This document shows positions 18,234-26,449 of a DNA stretch of 64,000 nt, one piece after another (positions within the stretch are counted from its first letter, which is position 1; each line of letters begins with the position of its first letter). The stretch covers positions 124,001 through 188,000 of the forward strand of contig NZ_JOIU01000019.1 of assembly GCF_000720135.1 (NCBI RefSeq), written 5' to 3'. The position numbers were made by a program, and so were the translations under genes. The notes beneath the pieces are model-generated. The model ran no database searches. It was not told where the DNA came from and saw only the letters and a program-made list of their open reading frames with translations. The stretch comes from Streptomyces sp. NRRL S-1022 (lineage in GTDB: Bacteria > Actinomycetota > Actinomycetes > Streptomycetales > Streptomycetaceae).

Positions 18234-19067
18234 CTATTCTTCCACGCCCCCGGCCCGCCGCCAAAATCGGCCGTGCGGTTCACCGTCCGGGTCCGGTTCC
18301 CAGCCCAGGATGGAGAGCATCTCGCGGTCCTTCTTGTCGAAGGCCTTGGGGTCGCAGCGCTCGATCAGGTCGGGACGGTTGAGGGTGGTGCGCTTCAGGG
18401 CCTCGTCGCGGCGCCAGCGGGCGATCTTTCCGTGGTGGCCGCTCAGCAGCACCTCGGGGATGTCCCGGCCGCGCCAGACGGGCGGCTTGGTGTAGACGGG
18501 GCCTTCGAGGAGGCCGGCCATCGCGCCGGGCGCGAAGGAGTCGTCACGGTGGGACTCGGCGTTGCCGAGGACCCCGGGCAGCAGCCGGGCGACGGCCTCC
18601 GTGACGACGAGTACGGCCGCCTCGCCGCCGGCGAGGACGTAGTCGCCGATGGAGACCTCGTAGACCGGCATCCGGGTCGCGTACTCGTCGGTCACGCGCC
18701 GGTCGATGCCCTCGTAGCGGGCCGGCGTGAAGATCAGCCAGGGCCGCTCGGACAGCTCGACGGCCAGTTCCTGGGTGAAGGGCCGGCCGCTCGGGGTGGG
18801 GACGATGAGCGCGGGGGCACCGGCGCCGGTCTCGTAGCCGTCGGCGAGGACCGTGTCCAGGGCGTCGCCCCACGGGTCGGTCTTCATGACCATGCCGGGG
18901 CCGCCGCCGTAAGGCGTGTCGTCCACCGTGTTGTGCCGGTCGTACGTCCAGTCCCGCAGGTCGTGCACGTGGACGTTCAGCTGGCCGCGCGCGCGTGCCT
19001 TGCCGACGAGGGAGACGTTCAGGGGCTCCAGGTACTCGGGGAAGATCGTGACGACGTCGAGTCTCAT
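18234..19067 (-). CDS. trmD: tRNA (guanine37-N1)-methyltransferase
   Basis: Methylates G37 next to the anticodon using S-adenosylmethionine, preventing +1 frameshifts. The 277-residue protein starts [16 protein letters not shown] and has [23 protein letters not shown] and the knotted SAM site [20 protein letters not shown] followed by [17 protein letters not shown]. Its ATG overlaps the rimM stop by 4 bases (ATGA). Somewhat longer than E. coli TrmD, with an extended C-terminus. Confidence 0.97.
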   Translation of the reverse strand: MRLDVVTIFPEYLEPLNVSLVGKARARGQLNVHVHDLRDWTYDRHNTVDDTPYGGGPGMVMKTDPWGDALDTVLADGYETGAGAPALIVPTPSGRPFTQELAVELSERPWLIFTPARYEGIDRRVTDEYATRMPVYEVSIGDYVLAGGEAAVLVVTEAVARLLPGVLGNAESHRDDSFAPGAMAGLLEGPVYTKPPVWRGRDIPEVLLSGHHGKIARWRRDEALKRTTLNRPDLIERCDPKAFDKKDREMLSILGWEPDPDGEPHGRFWRRAGGVEE

Positions 19068-19609
19068 GCGCTGTCGTCCCTCGACGAGGCGATCTCCGCG
19101 CGGTCGTCGATCAGGCCCGGGGGCGGGGCGATGACCGCCCTCTGCTCCTCCAGGTCGATCTCGGTGACGATCTCCTCCACGAACGGGATCATCACCTCGC
19201 TGCCGTCCGGGCGCTCCACGATGAACAGGTCCTGCGTGGGCAGGTGCGAGATCTCGGTGATCCGGCCGACCTCGGTGCCGTCCTCGGTGACCACGTCGAG
19301 GTCGATCAGCTGGTGGTCGTAGAACTCGTCCTCGTCCTCCGGCAGCTCGTCGGGGTCCACCTCGGCGATCAGCAGGGTGTTGCGCAGTGCCTCGGCGGCG
19401 TTGCGGTCGGTGACGCCCTCGAAGCGCAGCAGGAGGCGACCGCTGTGGACGCGTCCCGTCTCGATGGTCAGCGGTCCCGCGGAGGCGGGGTCCGTGGCGA
19501 GTACGGCGCCGGGCGCGAGCCGGAGCTCCGGCTCGTCGGTGCGTACCTCGACGGTGACCTCGCCCTTGATGCCATGGGCACGGCCGATCCGTGCGACTAC
19601 CAGCTGCAC
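19064..19609 (-). CDS. rimM: 16S rRNA processing protein RimM
   Basis: A 181-residue maturation factor for the 30S head that binds S19. The start [20 protein letters not shown] at the GTG at 19609 is the conserved RimM N-terminus and has AGGAG ten bases upstream. The C-terminal PRC-barrel part includes [20 protein letters not shown] and [19 protein letters not shown]. It overlaps trmD and follows khpA after 133 bases that hold a 15-bp tandem repeat. Confidence 0.95.
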   Translation of the reverse strand: MQLVVARIGRAHGIKGEVTVEVRTDEPELRLAPGAVLATDPASAGPLTIETGRVHSGRLLLRFEGVTDRNAAEALRNTLLIAEVDPDELPEDEDEFYDHQLIDLDVVTEDGTEVGRITEISHLPTQDLFIVERPDGSEVMIPFVEEIVTEIDLEEQRAVIAPPPGLIDDRAEIASSRDDSA

Positions 19610-19633
19610 GTGTCCAATTCTCCTGTCATCTGC

Positions 19634-19689
19634 TGCTCGCGTCCTGCTCGTACGCGTCCTGCTCGTGTGCGTCCTGCTCATACGACTGC
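19634..19689. repeat. 15-bp tandem repeat upstream of rimM
   Basis: About three and a half copies of a unit like tgctcgtacgcgtcc (full copies start at 19645 and 19660; a short copy at 19634, a degenerate one at 19675). It lies in the rimM leader, 25 bases or more before the GTG. Confidence 0.7.
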
Positions 19690-19742
19690 GGGCCGGGGAC
19701 GGCCAGTGGCCCTCCCCGGCCCGAGCCGGTTGCGATGAAGCG

Positions 19743-19982
19743 TCAGCGGACGTGGTCCACGTCGACGAGGTCGACGCGGACACCGCGACCGCCGATGGCG
19801 CCCACGACGGTGCGCAGGGCGCGCGCGGTGCGGCCGTTGCGGCCGATCACCTTGCCGAGGTCGTCCGGATGCACCCGGACCTCAAGCACACGCCCGCGAC
19901 GCAGGTCGCGCGAGGCGACCTGCACATCGTCGGGGTTGTCGACGATGCCCTTCACGAGGTGCTCAAGCGCCTCTTCGAGCAT
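19743..19982 (-). CDS. khpA: KH-domain RNA-binding protein KhpA
   Basis: A 79-residue single type II KH-domain protein. The RNA-binding GxxG loop is in [19 protein letters not shown]. In other Gram-positives KhpA pairs with KhpB (Jag) to bind RNA and influence growth and division; KhpB is not in this window. It is five bases downstream of rpsP, in the conserved rpsP-khpA-rimM-trmD-rplS order. Confidence 0.93.
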   Translation of the reverse strand: MLEEALEHLVKGIVDNPDDVQVASRDLRRGRVLEVRVHPDDLGKVIGRNGRTARALRTVVGAIGGRGVRVDLVDVDHVR

Positions 19983-19987
19983 GCTGC

Positions 19988-20416
19988 TCAGGCCTCGGTC
20001 GACTCAGACGCCGACGACTCGGCGGCCGCCTCGTCCTTCTTCTCGGCCTTCTTCTTCTGGGTGATCGCCTCACCCTTGCCCTCGTCCTCACCGGTGAAGG
20101 CCTCGAACGACGGACGGGCCGGCTTCGGCTCGGCGACGAGCAGCGGCGCGGGAGCCGGCTCGCCCTTGAACTTCTGCCAGTCGCCGGTCTTCTTCAGGAT
20201 GGCGAGCACGGGCTCGGTCGGCTGGGCGCCGACACCGAGCCAGTACGCCACACGCTCGGCGTCCACCTCGATGACCGACGGGTTGTAGGTCGGGTGGTAC
20301 TTGCCGATCTCCTCGATGGCCCGGCCGTCACGGCGGGTACGGGAGTCGGCGACGACGATGCGGTAGTGAGGCGAACGGATCTTGCCCAGACGCTTCAGCT
20401 TGATCTTGACTGCCAC
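19988..20416 (-). CDS. rpsP: 30S ribosomal protein S16
   Basis: A 142-residue S16 with a conserved first 80 residues: [20 protein letters not shown], then [20 protein letters not shown] and [20 protein letters not shown] Lys/Glu/Ala-rich C-terminal tail of about 60 residues is typical of actinobacteria. The GTG at 20416 is preceded by AGGAG. It heads the operon; its promoter is expected in the 296 bases upstream. Confidence 0.97.
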   Translation of the reverse strand: MAVKIKLKRLGKIRSPHYRIVVADSRTRRDGRAIEEIGKYHPTYNPSVIEVDAERVAYWLGVGAQPTEPVLAILKKTGDWQKFKGEPAPAPLLVAEPKPARPSFEAFTGEDEGKGEAITQKKKAEKKDEAAAESSASESTEA

Positions 20417-20712
20417 GGGAGTGGGTTCTCCTGGATTGACGTGGTTGGGCACGGCAAGTTGCCGCGTGGGGTTGCGGTACCCGAGTGCCCGATGGACGCG
20501 TCAGCCGGAGGAGAGAGGGGTCCTGTGCGGCTGTCGAGTACAGCTAGCCATTCTGCCACACGCCGGGGGCCGCTCCGGGCCGAGGGTGGAGCAAGCCGGA
20601 CGCGGGCAGGCCGGATCGGCACCCGGCGCGGAGGTGAAGTCGCGTCGGGTGCGCCGCCCGGTGCGGTGCGGATACCGGCCGCGGCTCACGGCTGCCACGA
20701 GCAGCCGTGGGC

Positions 20713-21309
20713 CTATGCCGCCCCCATGACCTCCGGGATCCGGAACGGCTTGCCGCAGCCGCCGCAGACGATGGGGGCCTGGGCCAGGACCGAGGGCACC
20801 ACCCGGACGTTGCGCCCGCAGTCGCACACCGCCTTGACCCGGACACCGCCGCCGGAGGAGCCGTGCCGGGCGGCCGGGCCGCGGAAGGTGCGGGTGGTGT
20901 CGGCCGAGGTCGCCACGGTGTGGGCCTTCAGCGCGCGCTGCAGCCGCTCGATGGTCGGGCGGTACCGCCGCTTCGCCTCGGCGTTCAGCGTGACCAGCGA
21001 GAAACCGCTGCTCGGGTGCGGCTCCTCGGGGTGGTCCAGGCCCAGTTCCTCGGCGATCGCGAGGAAACGGCGGTTGTGGTAGCGGCCCGCCCGGGAGGTG
21101 TCACGGATACCGCGGGCGGCGGCGATGCCGTGGACTGCCTCGTGGAGGAGCCGCTCGAAGGAGAGTTCGTGACCGCACGCGGACGACGACTCCCCGATCA
21201 GGGATTCTGGCGCGGCAAGGTCCGGCAGTTCGGGGTGGTACCGCTGAATGTCGGCCCACGCCTGCGCCAGCTCTGCGGCGAGAACAGGTGGTGTCTGTGT
21301 CGTGCTCAC
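20713..21309 (-). CDS. SprT-like zinc-binding protein
   Basis: A 198-residue protein with the metalloprotease motif HEAVH inside SFERLLHEAVHGIAAARGI, followed by RYHNRRFLAIAEELGL, as in SprT/Spartan-like proteins. A C-terminal zinc ribbon is visible: C-D-C-G then C-G-G-C-G around residues 170-190. Spartan proteins cleave DNA-protein crosslinks; whether this bacterial version does is unknown. The start is a GTG at 21309 with no clear Shine-Dalgarno sequence, and an ECF-type promoter ends about 9 bases upstream, suggesting a leaderless mRNA. Confidence 0.75.
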   Translation of the reverse strand: MSTTQTPPVLAAELAQAWADIQRYHPELPDLAAPESLIGESSSACGHELSFERLLHEAVHGIAAARGIRDTSRAGRYHNRRFLAIAEELGLDHPEEPHPSSGFSLVTLNAEAKRRYRPTIERLQRALKAHTVATSADTTRTFRGPAARHGSSGGGVRVKAVCDCGRNVRVVPSVLAQAPIVCGGCGKPFRIPEVMGAA

Positions 21310-21851
21310 GTAATGACAACGAGCGGGGGTGCCGCTGTGTTCCTATTCCGGGGCATCCCAAATAATTTGCACGTACCCGTCAGTTGGCACTGATGCGTCT
21401 GGACGAGGGCGGGTGCGCTGATCTGCGGAGAAGCGTTACAGCTCGTACCAAGCTGGTGCGTAGTCCGCGCTACGCACCGCCCGGGAGTCCCGGTGCGACG
21501 ACGGCCGGCCGCTGCGCAAGAGGTGTTTCGGCCGCTTCCCGCACCGGCCCCCACTCCGGACAGCGTCCACGGCGCCCGTGACGTTACCCGGCACCCCCGC
21601 ACCCCCGGTCACCGGCCCGTCCCCGGCTCCGCCCCGGCCCTCCCGCGGACCGGACACCGCGGGGCCCTCCAGGTTGCCGGGACGTGAAATCTCGCCACAC
21701 CCGTGTCCGCACCCCAAGCCGGGCCCCACGACCCCTGGACGGCACCGCGAGCCGGGAGTTACCTGGCATACGTGGGAAGGGCGCACGCCCGGCACGGGGG
21801 CCACGCAACCGGGCGCAGCGGCGAACTGTCGGCGGATTGGGGCGCATACCT
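21310..21851. other. intergenic region between SprT-like and methyltransferase genes
   Basis: These 542 bases between divergent genes hold an AT-rich stretch (21340-21400), the ECF-like promoter at 21318-21343, and a C-rich stretch around 21590-21720. No coding frame is convincing and no strong terminator is needed between divergent genes. Confidence 0.5.
21318..21343 (-). promoter_or_regulatory. possible ECF-sigma promoter of the SprT-like gene
   Basis: On the minus strand GGAAC is followed after 18 bases by GTT, the spacing used by Streptomyces ECF sigma factors such as SigE and SigR. The -10 element ends 9 bases before the GTG, so transcription would begin at or near the start codon. Confidence 0.4.
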
Positions 21852-22736
21852 ATGACACCTACGCTCGTGCGGCAGCACCTGTCTCATACGGGCTCCGCGG
21901 CCCGCGTGGACCGGAGCGCACGCGCGCGTGACTGGTCGGAGATCCAGGAGCGGATGCTCGTACCGCTCTACGAAGCCGTGTACGACCGACTCGACGTGGG
22001 CCCCGCCACCCGTCTGCTGGGCCTGCGCTGCGGTTCCGGGCTCGCCCTGCTGATGGCGGCCTCCAGGGGCGCCGCCGTCACCGGTGTCGAGCCGGCCTCC
22101 CCCGAACGGCTCGCCCTGGCACGCGAACGCCTGCTGCCGGGGCCGCCGCCCGGCGGCAGCGGCGGCCCGCGCGCGCGTACGGCGGCGGCTCTCCTGGACG
22201 GCCCGCCCGCCGGGCCGCCCGCGCACGCGGCCGGCGCGGATCCGGCCGGCTACACGCTCGTGACCGCCTTCGAGCCGATCGGCGGCCTCGCGGGCGACTC
22301 CGAGGGGCTCGCCGGGCTGCTCGCCGGCGCGTTGCCGCTGGCCGGCCGCGGGGCCGCCGTGGTGCTGGCCGGCTGGGGACCGCCGGAGCGCTGCGCCACC
22401 GCCTCGGTGTTGCGCGTAGCCACCAAACTGGCCGATCCGGTGGGCGGCGCGCGCAGCCCGCGGGCCGTCCGGCGCGACGACCTGGAGGAGGCCGCCGGAC
22501 GGGCCGGGCTGAAACCGGACGGCTCGGGGCGGGTCGCCTGCCCGTTCGGGTACGCCGACCTCGACAGCGCGGTCCGCGGACTGCTGTCCACCGGTCTCTT
22601 CGACGCCGCGATCGCCGCGACCGACGCCAAGCAGGTGGACAAGGAGCTGACGGAGGCCCTGCACCCGCACCGGCGCCCGGACGGCACCGTGTGGATGCCG
22701 AACGTCTTCCGCTACCTGATCGCCCGCGTGCCCTGA
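21852..22736 (+). CDS. SAM-dependent methyltransferase-like protein
   Basis: A 294-residue protein. Residues 40-75 resemble a class I methyltransferase motif I: RLLGLRCGSGLALLMAASRG followed by AAVTGVEPA, where E would bind the SAM ribose. The canonical D-x-G-C-G reads L-R-C-G-S-G, so binding is plausible but not certain. The rest is Gly/Ala-rich with a conserved C-terminus PDGTVWMPNVFRYLIARVP. The ATG at 21852 follows a GGGGCG run. Converges with the ftsH-type gene, eight bases apart. Substrate unknown. Confidence 0.7.
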   Translation: MTPTLVRQHLSHTGSAARVDRSARARDWSEIQERMLVPLYEAVYDRLDVGPATRLLGLRCGSGLALLMAASRGAAVTGVEPASPERLALARERLLPGPPPGGSGGPRARTAAALLDGPPAGPPAHAAGADPAGYTLVTAFEPIGGLAGDSEGLAGLLAGALPLAGRGAAVVLAGWGPPERCATASVLRVATKLADPVGGARSPRAVRRDDLEEAAGRAGLKPDGSGRVACPFGYADLDSAVRGLLSTGLFDAAIAATDAKQVDKELTEALHPHRRPDGTVWMPNVFRYLIARVP

Positions 22737-22743
22737 CCGGGCT

Positions 22744-24678
22744 TCAGCTCTCGCCGCCCTTGGTGAGGCGCGTGATCCCGGCGATCCGGTACGCGTCGGC
22801 CTCGTCCAGCGTCTCCGTCTCCAGCAGCGCCTGCGCCAGCGCGTCCAGCCGGCCCCGGTGGTCACGGAGCTTGTGGCACGCCTCCGCGTAGCACTCGTCC
22901 ACGATCCGCCGCATCTCGGAGTCGATGACGTCCAGGGTCTGCGGGGCGGCGGACAGCCCGTAGGCCTGCTGGGCGTCGCTGGGCAGGGCGGACAGCCGGC
23001 CGACGCGTTCGCTCATGCCCCAGCGGCCCACCATCCCGCGCGCGATGTTGGTGACCTGTTCGAGGTCGTTCTCCGCACCGGTCGTGACGACCCCGTAGAC
23101 GACCTCCTCCGCCGCCATGCCGCCGAGCGCGCCGATGATGCGCCCGCGCAGGTACTCCTCGGAGTGCGCGTACCGCTCCACCTCGGGGGTGGACATGGTC
23201 ACGCCGAGCGCCCGGCCGCGCGGCACGATGGTGATCTTGCGGACGGGGTCGGCGCCGGGCTGCAGCATGCCGAGCAGGGCGTGGCCGCTCTCGTGGTACG
23301 CGGTACGGCGGCGGTCGTCCTCCGGCATGATCAGCGTGCGTTCGGCGCCCAGCTGCACCTTCTCCAGCGCCTCGGACAGATGGGCGCCGGTCACCTGCTC
23401 CTGCTTGCGTTTGACCGCGAGCAGAGCGGCCTCGTTGGCGAGGTTGGCCAGATCCGCGCCGGTCATGCCCGGGGTCACCCGGGCCACCTGGGTCAGGTCC
23501 ACGTCGGGTGCGAGCGGGATCTGCCGGGTGTGGATGCGCAGGATCGCCTCGCGGCCGCCGCGGTCCGGCGGGGACACGGTGACCACCCGGTCGAAGCGGC
23601 CGGGACGGGTCAGCGCCGGGTCCAGGATGTCCGCGCGGTTGGTCGCCGCGATGACGATCACGCCCTCCGAGCCCGAGAAGCCGTCCATCTCCGTGAGGAT
23701 CTGGTTCAGCGTCTGTTCGCGCTCGTCGTGGCCGCTCATCGCGGAACTGCCGCCGCGCGCGCGTCCGATGGTGTCGATCTCGTCGATGAAGATGATCGAG
23801 GGCGCCACCTTGCGGGCCTCGGCGAACAGTTCGCGGACGCGGGACGCGCCGACGCCCACGATCATCTCGATGAACTCCGACGCCGAGGCCGAGAAGAACG
23901 GCACACCGGCCTCCCCCGCGACCGCCCGGGCGAGCAGGGTCTTGCCGGTGCCGGGCGGCCCGGAGAGCAGCACACCGCGGGGCAGCTTCGCGCCCATCCT
24001 GCGGTAGACGTCCGGGTGCTCCAGGAAGTCGACGACGTCGTCCAGTTCGCCCTTGACCTCGTCGATGCCGGCCACGTCCGCGAAGGTCGTACGCCCGGTG
24101 CCCGGCCGCAGCCCGACCGGCCTGGGTGGCGCCCGGCGCCCGAACAGCCCGCCCGCGCCCGGCAGGGACCCGCCGAGCCGCCGTGAGACGAGGACCCACA
24201 CCACGACCAGCACCACGATCGGGATCAGGGAGATCAGCGCGTTGGCCACGAAGCTGCGTTCCTGCACCACCGGCTGCGCGGTCACCGTGACCCCGTGGCT
24301 GCTCAGGTTCTGCCACAGCCGGTCCGCGGCGAAGGCCGGCCGCTGCGTCTTGAACTTGGTGTAGTCGCCGCCGCCCTCGGGGTTGGCACGGGCGCTCCTG
24401 AGCTCGCCCTGGATCGCGTCGCCCTTGGAGTAGATCTTGGCGACGTTGCCCGCGCCGACCTGCCGGCTGAACTCCGTGTACGAGATCGTCGGCTCGTTGC
24501 CCTGGCCGAAGTAGTGCAGCCCGACGTAGGCCAGCACGAAGACGATCACCGCGGTGGCGAGCAGGCCCCACCACTTGCCGCCCCGGAGCCGGCCCGGCCG
24601 CCGGGGGGACTCGTCCGGTGTGCCCTCGGCGCGCCACGGCTGATCAGGCGTCTTGCGGGGTGGCGCCGCATCGCTCAT
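22744..24678 (-). CDS. ftsH: FtsH-type membrane AAA+ zinc metalloprotease
   Basis: A 644-residue membrane protease that degrades damaged or short-lived membrane and cytosolic proteins. Two membrane helices at about 36-58 and 143-165 flank an extracytoplasmic domain. Walker A GPPGTGKT is near residue 240, Walker B IIFIDEID near 296, the SRH region around 345-363 (ATNRADILDPALTRPGRFDR), and the zinc motif HESGH near 462 with the third ligand in GAENDLEQVTN. The divergent N-terminus suggests the smaller of two FtsH paralogues usually present in Streptomyces. It lies downstream of ffh behind a hairpin. Confidence 0.95.
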   Translation of the reverse strand: MSDAAPPRKTPDQPWRAEGTPDESPRRPGRLRGGKWWGLLATAVIVFVLAYVGLHYFGQGNEPTISYTEFSRQVGAGNVAKIYSKGDAIQGELRSARANPEGGGDYTKFKTQRPAFAADRLWQNLSSHGVTVTAQPVVQERSFVANALISLIPIVVLVVVWVLVSRRLGGSLPGAGGLFGRRAPPRPVGLRPGTGRTTFADVAGIDEVKGELDDVVDFLEHPDVYRRMGAKLPRGVLLSGPPGTGKTLLARAVAGEAGVPFFSASASEFIEMIVGVGASRVRELFAEARKVAPSIIFIDEIDTIGRARGGSSAMSGHDEREQTLNQILTEMDGFSGSEGVIVIAATNRADILDPALTRPGRFDRVVTVSPPDRGGREAILRIHTRQIPLAPDVDLTQVARVTPGMTGADLANLANEAALLAVKRKQEQVTGAHLSEALEKVQLGAERTLIMPEDDRRRTAYHESGHALLGMLQPGADPVRKITIVPRGRALGVTMSTPEVERYAHSEEYLRGRIIGALGGMAAEEVVYGVVTTGAENDLEQVTNIARGMVGRWGMSERVGRLSALPSDAQQAYGLSAAPQTLDVIDSEMRRIVDECYAEACHKLRDHRGRLDALAQALLETETLDEADAYRIAGITRLTKGGES

Positions 24679-24718
24679 ATCTGGACGTTACGACACCCGG
24701 CGGCCCTCGGCACGCGCA

Positions 24719-24749
24719 AGGGGCGCCCCCCGCGGAAGGAGGCGCCCCT
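24719..24749 (-). terminator. hairpin after ffh
   Basis: A 9-bp perfect stem (aggggcgcc/ggcgcccct) with a 13-base loop, 20 bases past the ffh stop and upstream of the ftsH-type gene. Confidence 0.65.
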
Positions 24750-24768
24750 CAGGCCGTGCGCACGGGAC

Positions 24769-26322
24769 TCAGCCCATGAACTTCTTGAACTCGTCGGGCA
24801 GCTCGAAGTCCTGGCCGCCCTGCTGGCCCGGCAGACCGAAGGCGTTGCCGCCCTCCACCGCGGCGGCGGCCCGGCGGGCGGCCTCCTCCAGCTCCTGCTG
24901 CTTGCGCTTCATCGGGTTGCCGGAGCGCTGCTTGCCCTTGGCCTTCTTCTGCTGCTTCTTCTGCCGGCCGGGGCCGCCGCCCATGCCCGGCATCCCCGGC
25001 ATGCCCGGCATCCCGCCCTGGGCCATGCGGGACATCATCTTGCGGGCCTCGAAGAACCGCTCGACCAGGTTCTTCACGGCGCTGACCTCGACGCCGGAAC
25101 CACGGGCGATACGGGCGCGGCGGGAGCCGTTGATGATCGTCGGGTCCTGGCGCTCTGCCGGGGTCATCGACTTGATGATCGCGGCGGTGCGGTCCACGTC
25201 GCGCTCGTCGATGTTGTTGATCTGGTCCTTGATCTGGCCCATGCCGGGCAGCATCCCGAGCAGCTTCGAGATGCTGCCCATCTTCCTGACCTGCTCCATC
25301 TGGGACAGGAAGTCGTCCAGGGTGAAGTCCTGGCCCTTCTTCGACGCCAGCTTGGAGGCCATCTTCTGGGCCTCTTCCTGGCTGAACGTCTTCTCCGCCT
25401 GCTCGATCAGGGTGAGCAGGTCACCCATGTCGAGGATGCGGGAGGCCATCCGGTCCGGGTGGAACGCGTCGAAGTCGTCCAGCTTCTCGCCGTTCGACGC
25501 GAACATGATCGGCTTGCCGGTGACCTGCCGGATGGACAGGGCGGCGCCACCGCGGGCGTCACCGTCGAGCTTGGACAGGACCACGCCGTCGAAGCCGACG
25601 CCGTCGCGGAAGGCCTCGGCGGTGTTGACGGCGTCCTGGCCGATCATCGCGTCGACGACGAACAGGATCTCGTCCGGGGAGACGGCGTCGCGGATGTCCG
25701 CGGCCTGCTGCATCATCTCGGCGTCGATACCGAGGCGGCCGGCGGTGTCCACGATCACGATGTCGTGGACCTTGGACCGCGCGAAGTCGATGGAGTCCTT
25801 GGCGACCTTCACCGGGTCGCCCACGCCGTTGCCCGGCTCCGGCGCGTACACCGCGACGCCGGCGCGCTCGGCGACGACGCTCAGCTGGTTGACGGCGTTC
25901 GGGCGCTGGAGGTCGGCGGCGACCAGCAGCGGCGAGTGGCCCTGCTCCTTCAGCCACCGGCCGAGCTTGCCCGCGAGGGTGGTCTTGCCGGCACCCTGGA
26001 GGCCGGCCAGCATGATCACGGTGGGCGGCTGCTTGGCGAACCGCAGCCGCCGGGTCTCACCGCCGAGGATGGTGATCAGTTCCTCGTTGACGATCTTGAG
26101 GACCTGCTGGGCGGGGTTCAGCGCCTTGGAGACCTCGGCACCGAGCGCGCGCTCCTTGAGGTTCTTGATGAACGCGCGGACGACGGGGAGAGCGACGTCG
26201 GCTTCGAGAAGAGCGATGCGGATTTCCCGGGCCGTGGCGTCGATGTCCGCTTCGCTCAGCCGGCCCTTCCCGCGGAGGTTTTTGAAAGTCGCGCTGAGGC
26301 GGTCGGAAAGAGTATCGAACAC
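24769..26322 (-). CDS. ffh: signal recognition particle protein Ffh
   Basis: A 517-residue SRP54 GTPase that binds signal sequences with 4.5S RNA and docks with FtsY, which is also in this window. Seen: N-domain ALLEADVALPVV, G-domain GLQGAGKTTLAGKLG, DTAGRLGIDAEMM, LSKLDGDARGGAALSI, and the M domain with MGSISKLLGMLPGMGQ, RARIARGSGVEVSAVKNLVE. The C-terminus has MPGMPGMPGM repeats and a basic run. Started at the GTG at 26322 (VFDTLSDRLSATFKNLRGKG), the known Streptomyces start. Confidence 0.97.
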   Translation of the reverse strand: MFDTLSDRLSATFKNLRGKGRLSEADIDATAREIRIALLEADVALPVVRAFIKNLKERALGAEVSKALNPAQQVLKIVNEELITILGGETRRLRFAKQPPTVIMLAGLQGAGKTTLAGKLGRWLKEQGHSPLLVAADLQRPNAVNQLSVVAERAGVAVYAPEPGNGVGDPVKVAKDSIDFARSKVHDIVIVDTAGRLGIDAEMMQQAADIRDAVSPDEILFVVDAMIGQDAVNTAEAFRDGVGFDGVVLSKLDGDARGGAALSIRQVTGKPIMFASNGEKLDDFDAFHPDRMASRILDMGDLLTLIEQAEKTFSQEEAQKMASKLASKKGQDFTLDDFLSQMEQVRKMGSISKLLGMLPGMGQIKDQINNIDERDVDRTAAIIKSMTPAERQDPTIINGSRRARIARGSGVEVSAVKNLVERFFEARKMMSRMAQGGMPGMPGMPGMGGGPGRQKKQQKKAKGKQRSGNPMKRKQQELEEAARRAAAAVEGGNAFGLPGQQGGQDFELPDEFKKFMG

Positions 26323-26449
26323 GGCGGCTTCGGTCCTCGGTGTCGGGGGCGGTCTGAGCGTCTTCCAGGGTATCCGGCCCCGCAAGCAAATCGTCCCCGC
26401 CTGCGCGGTTCGGCGAGCGGGACCGGGCCGACGGGCACGGACCGGAAGG

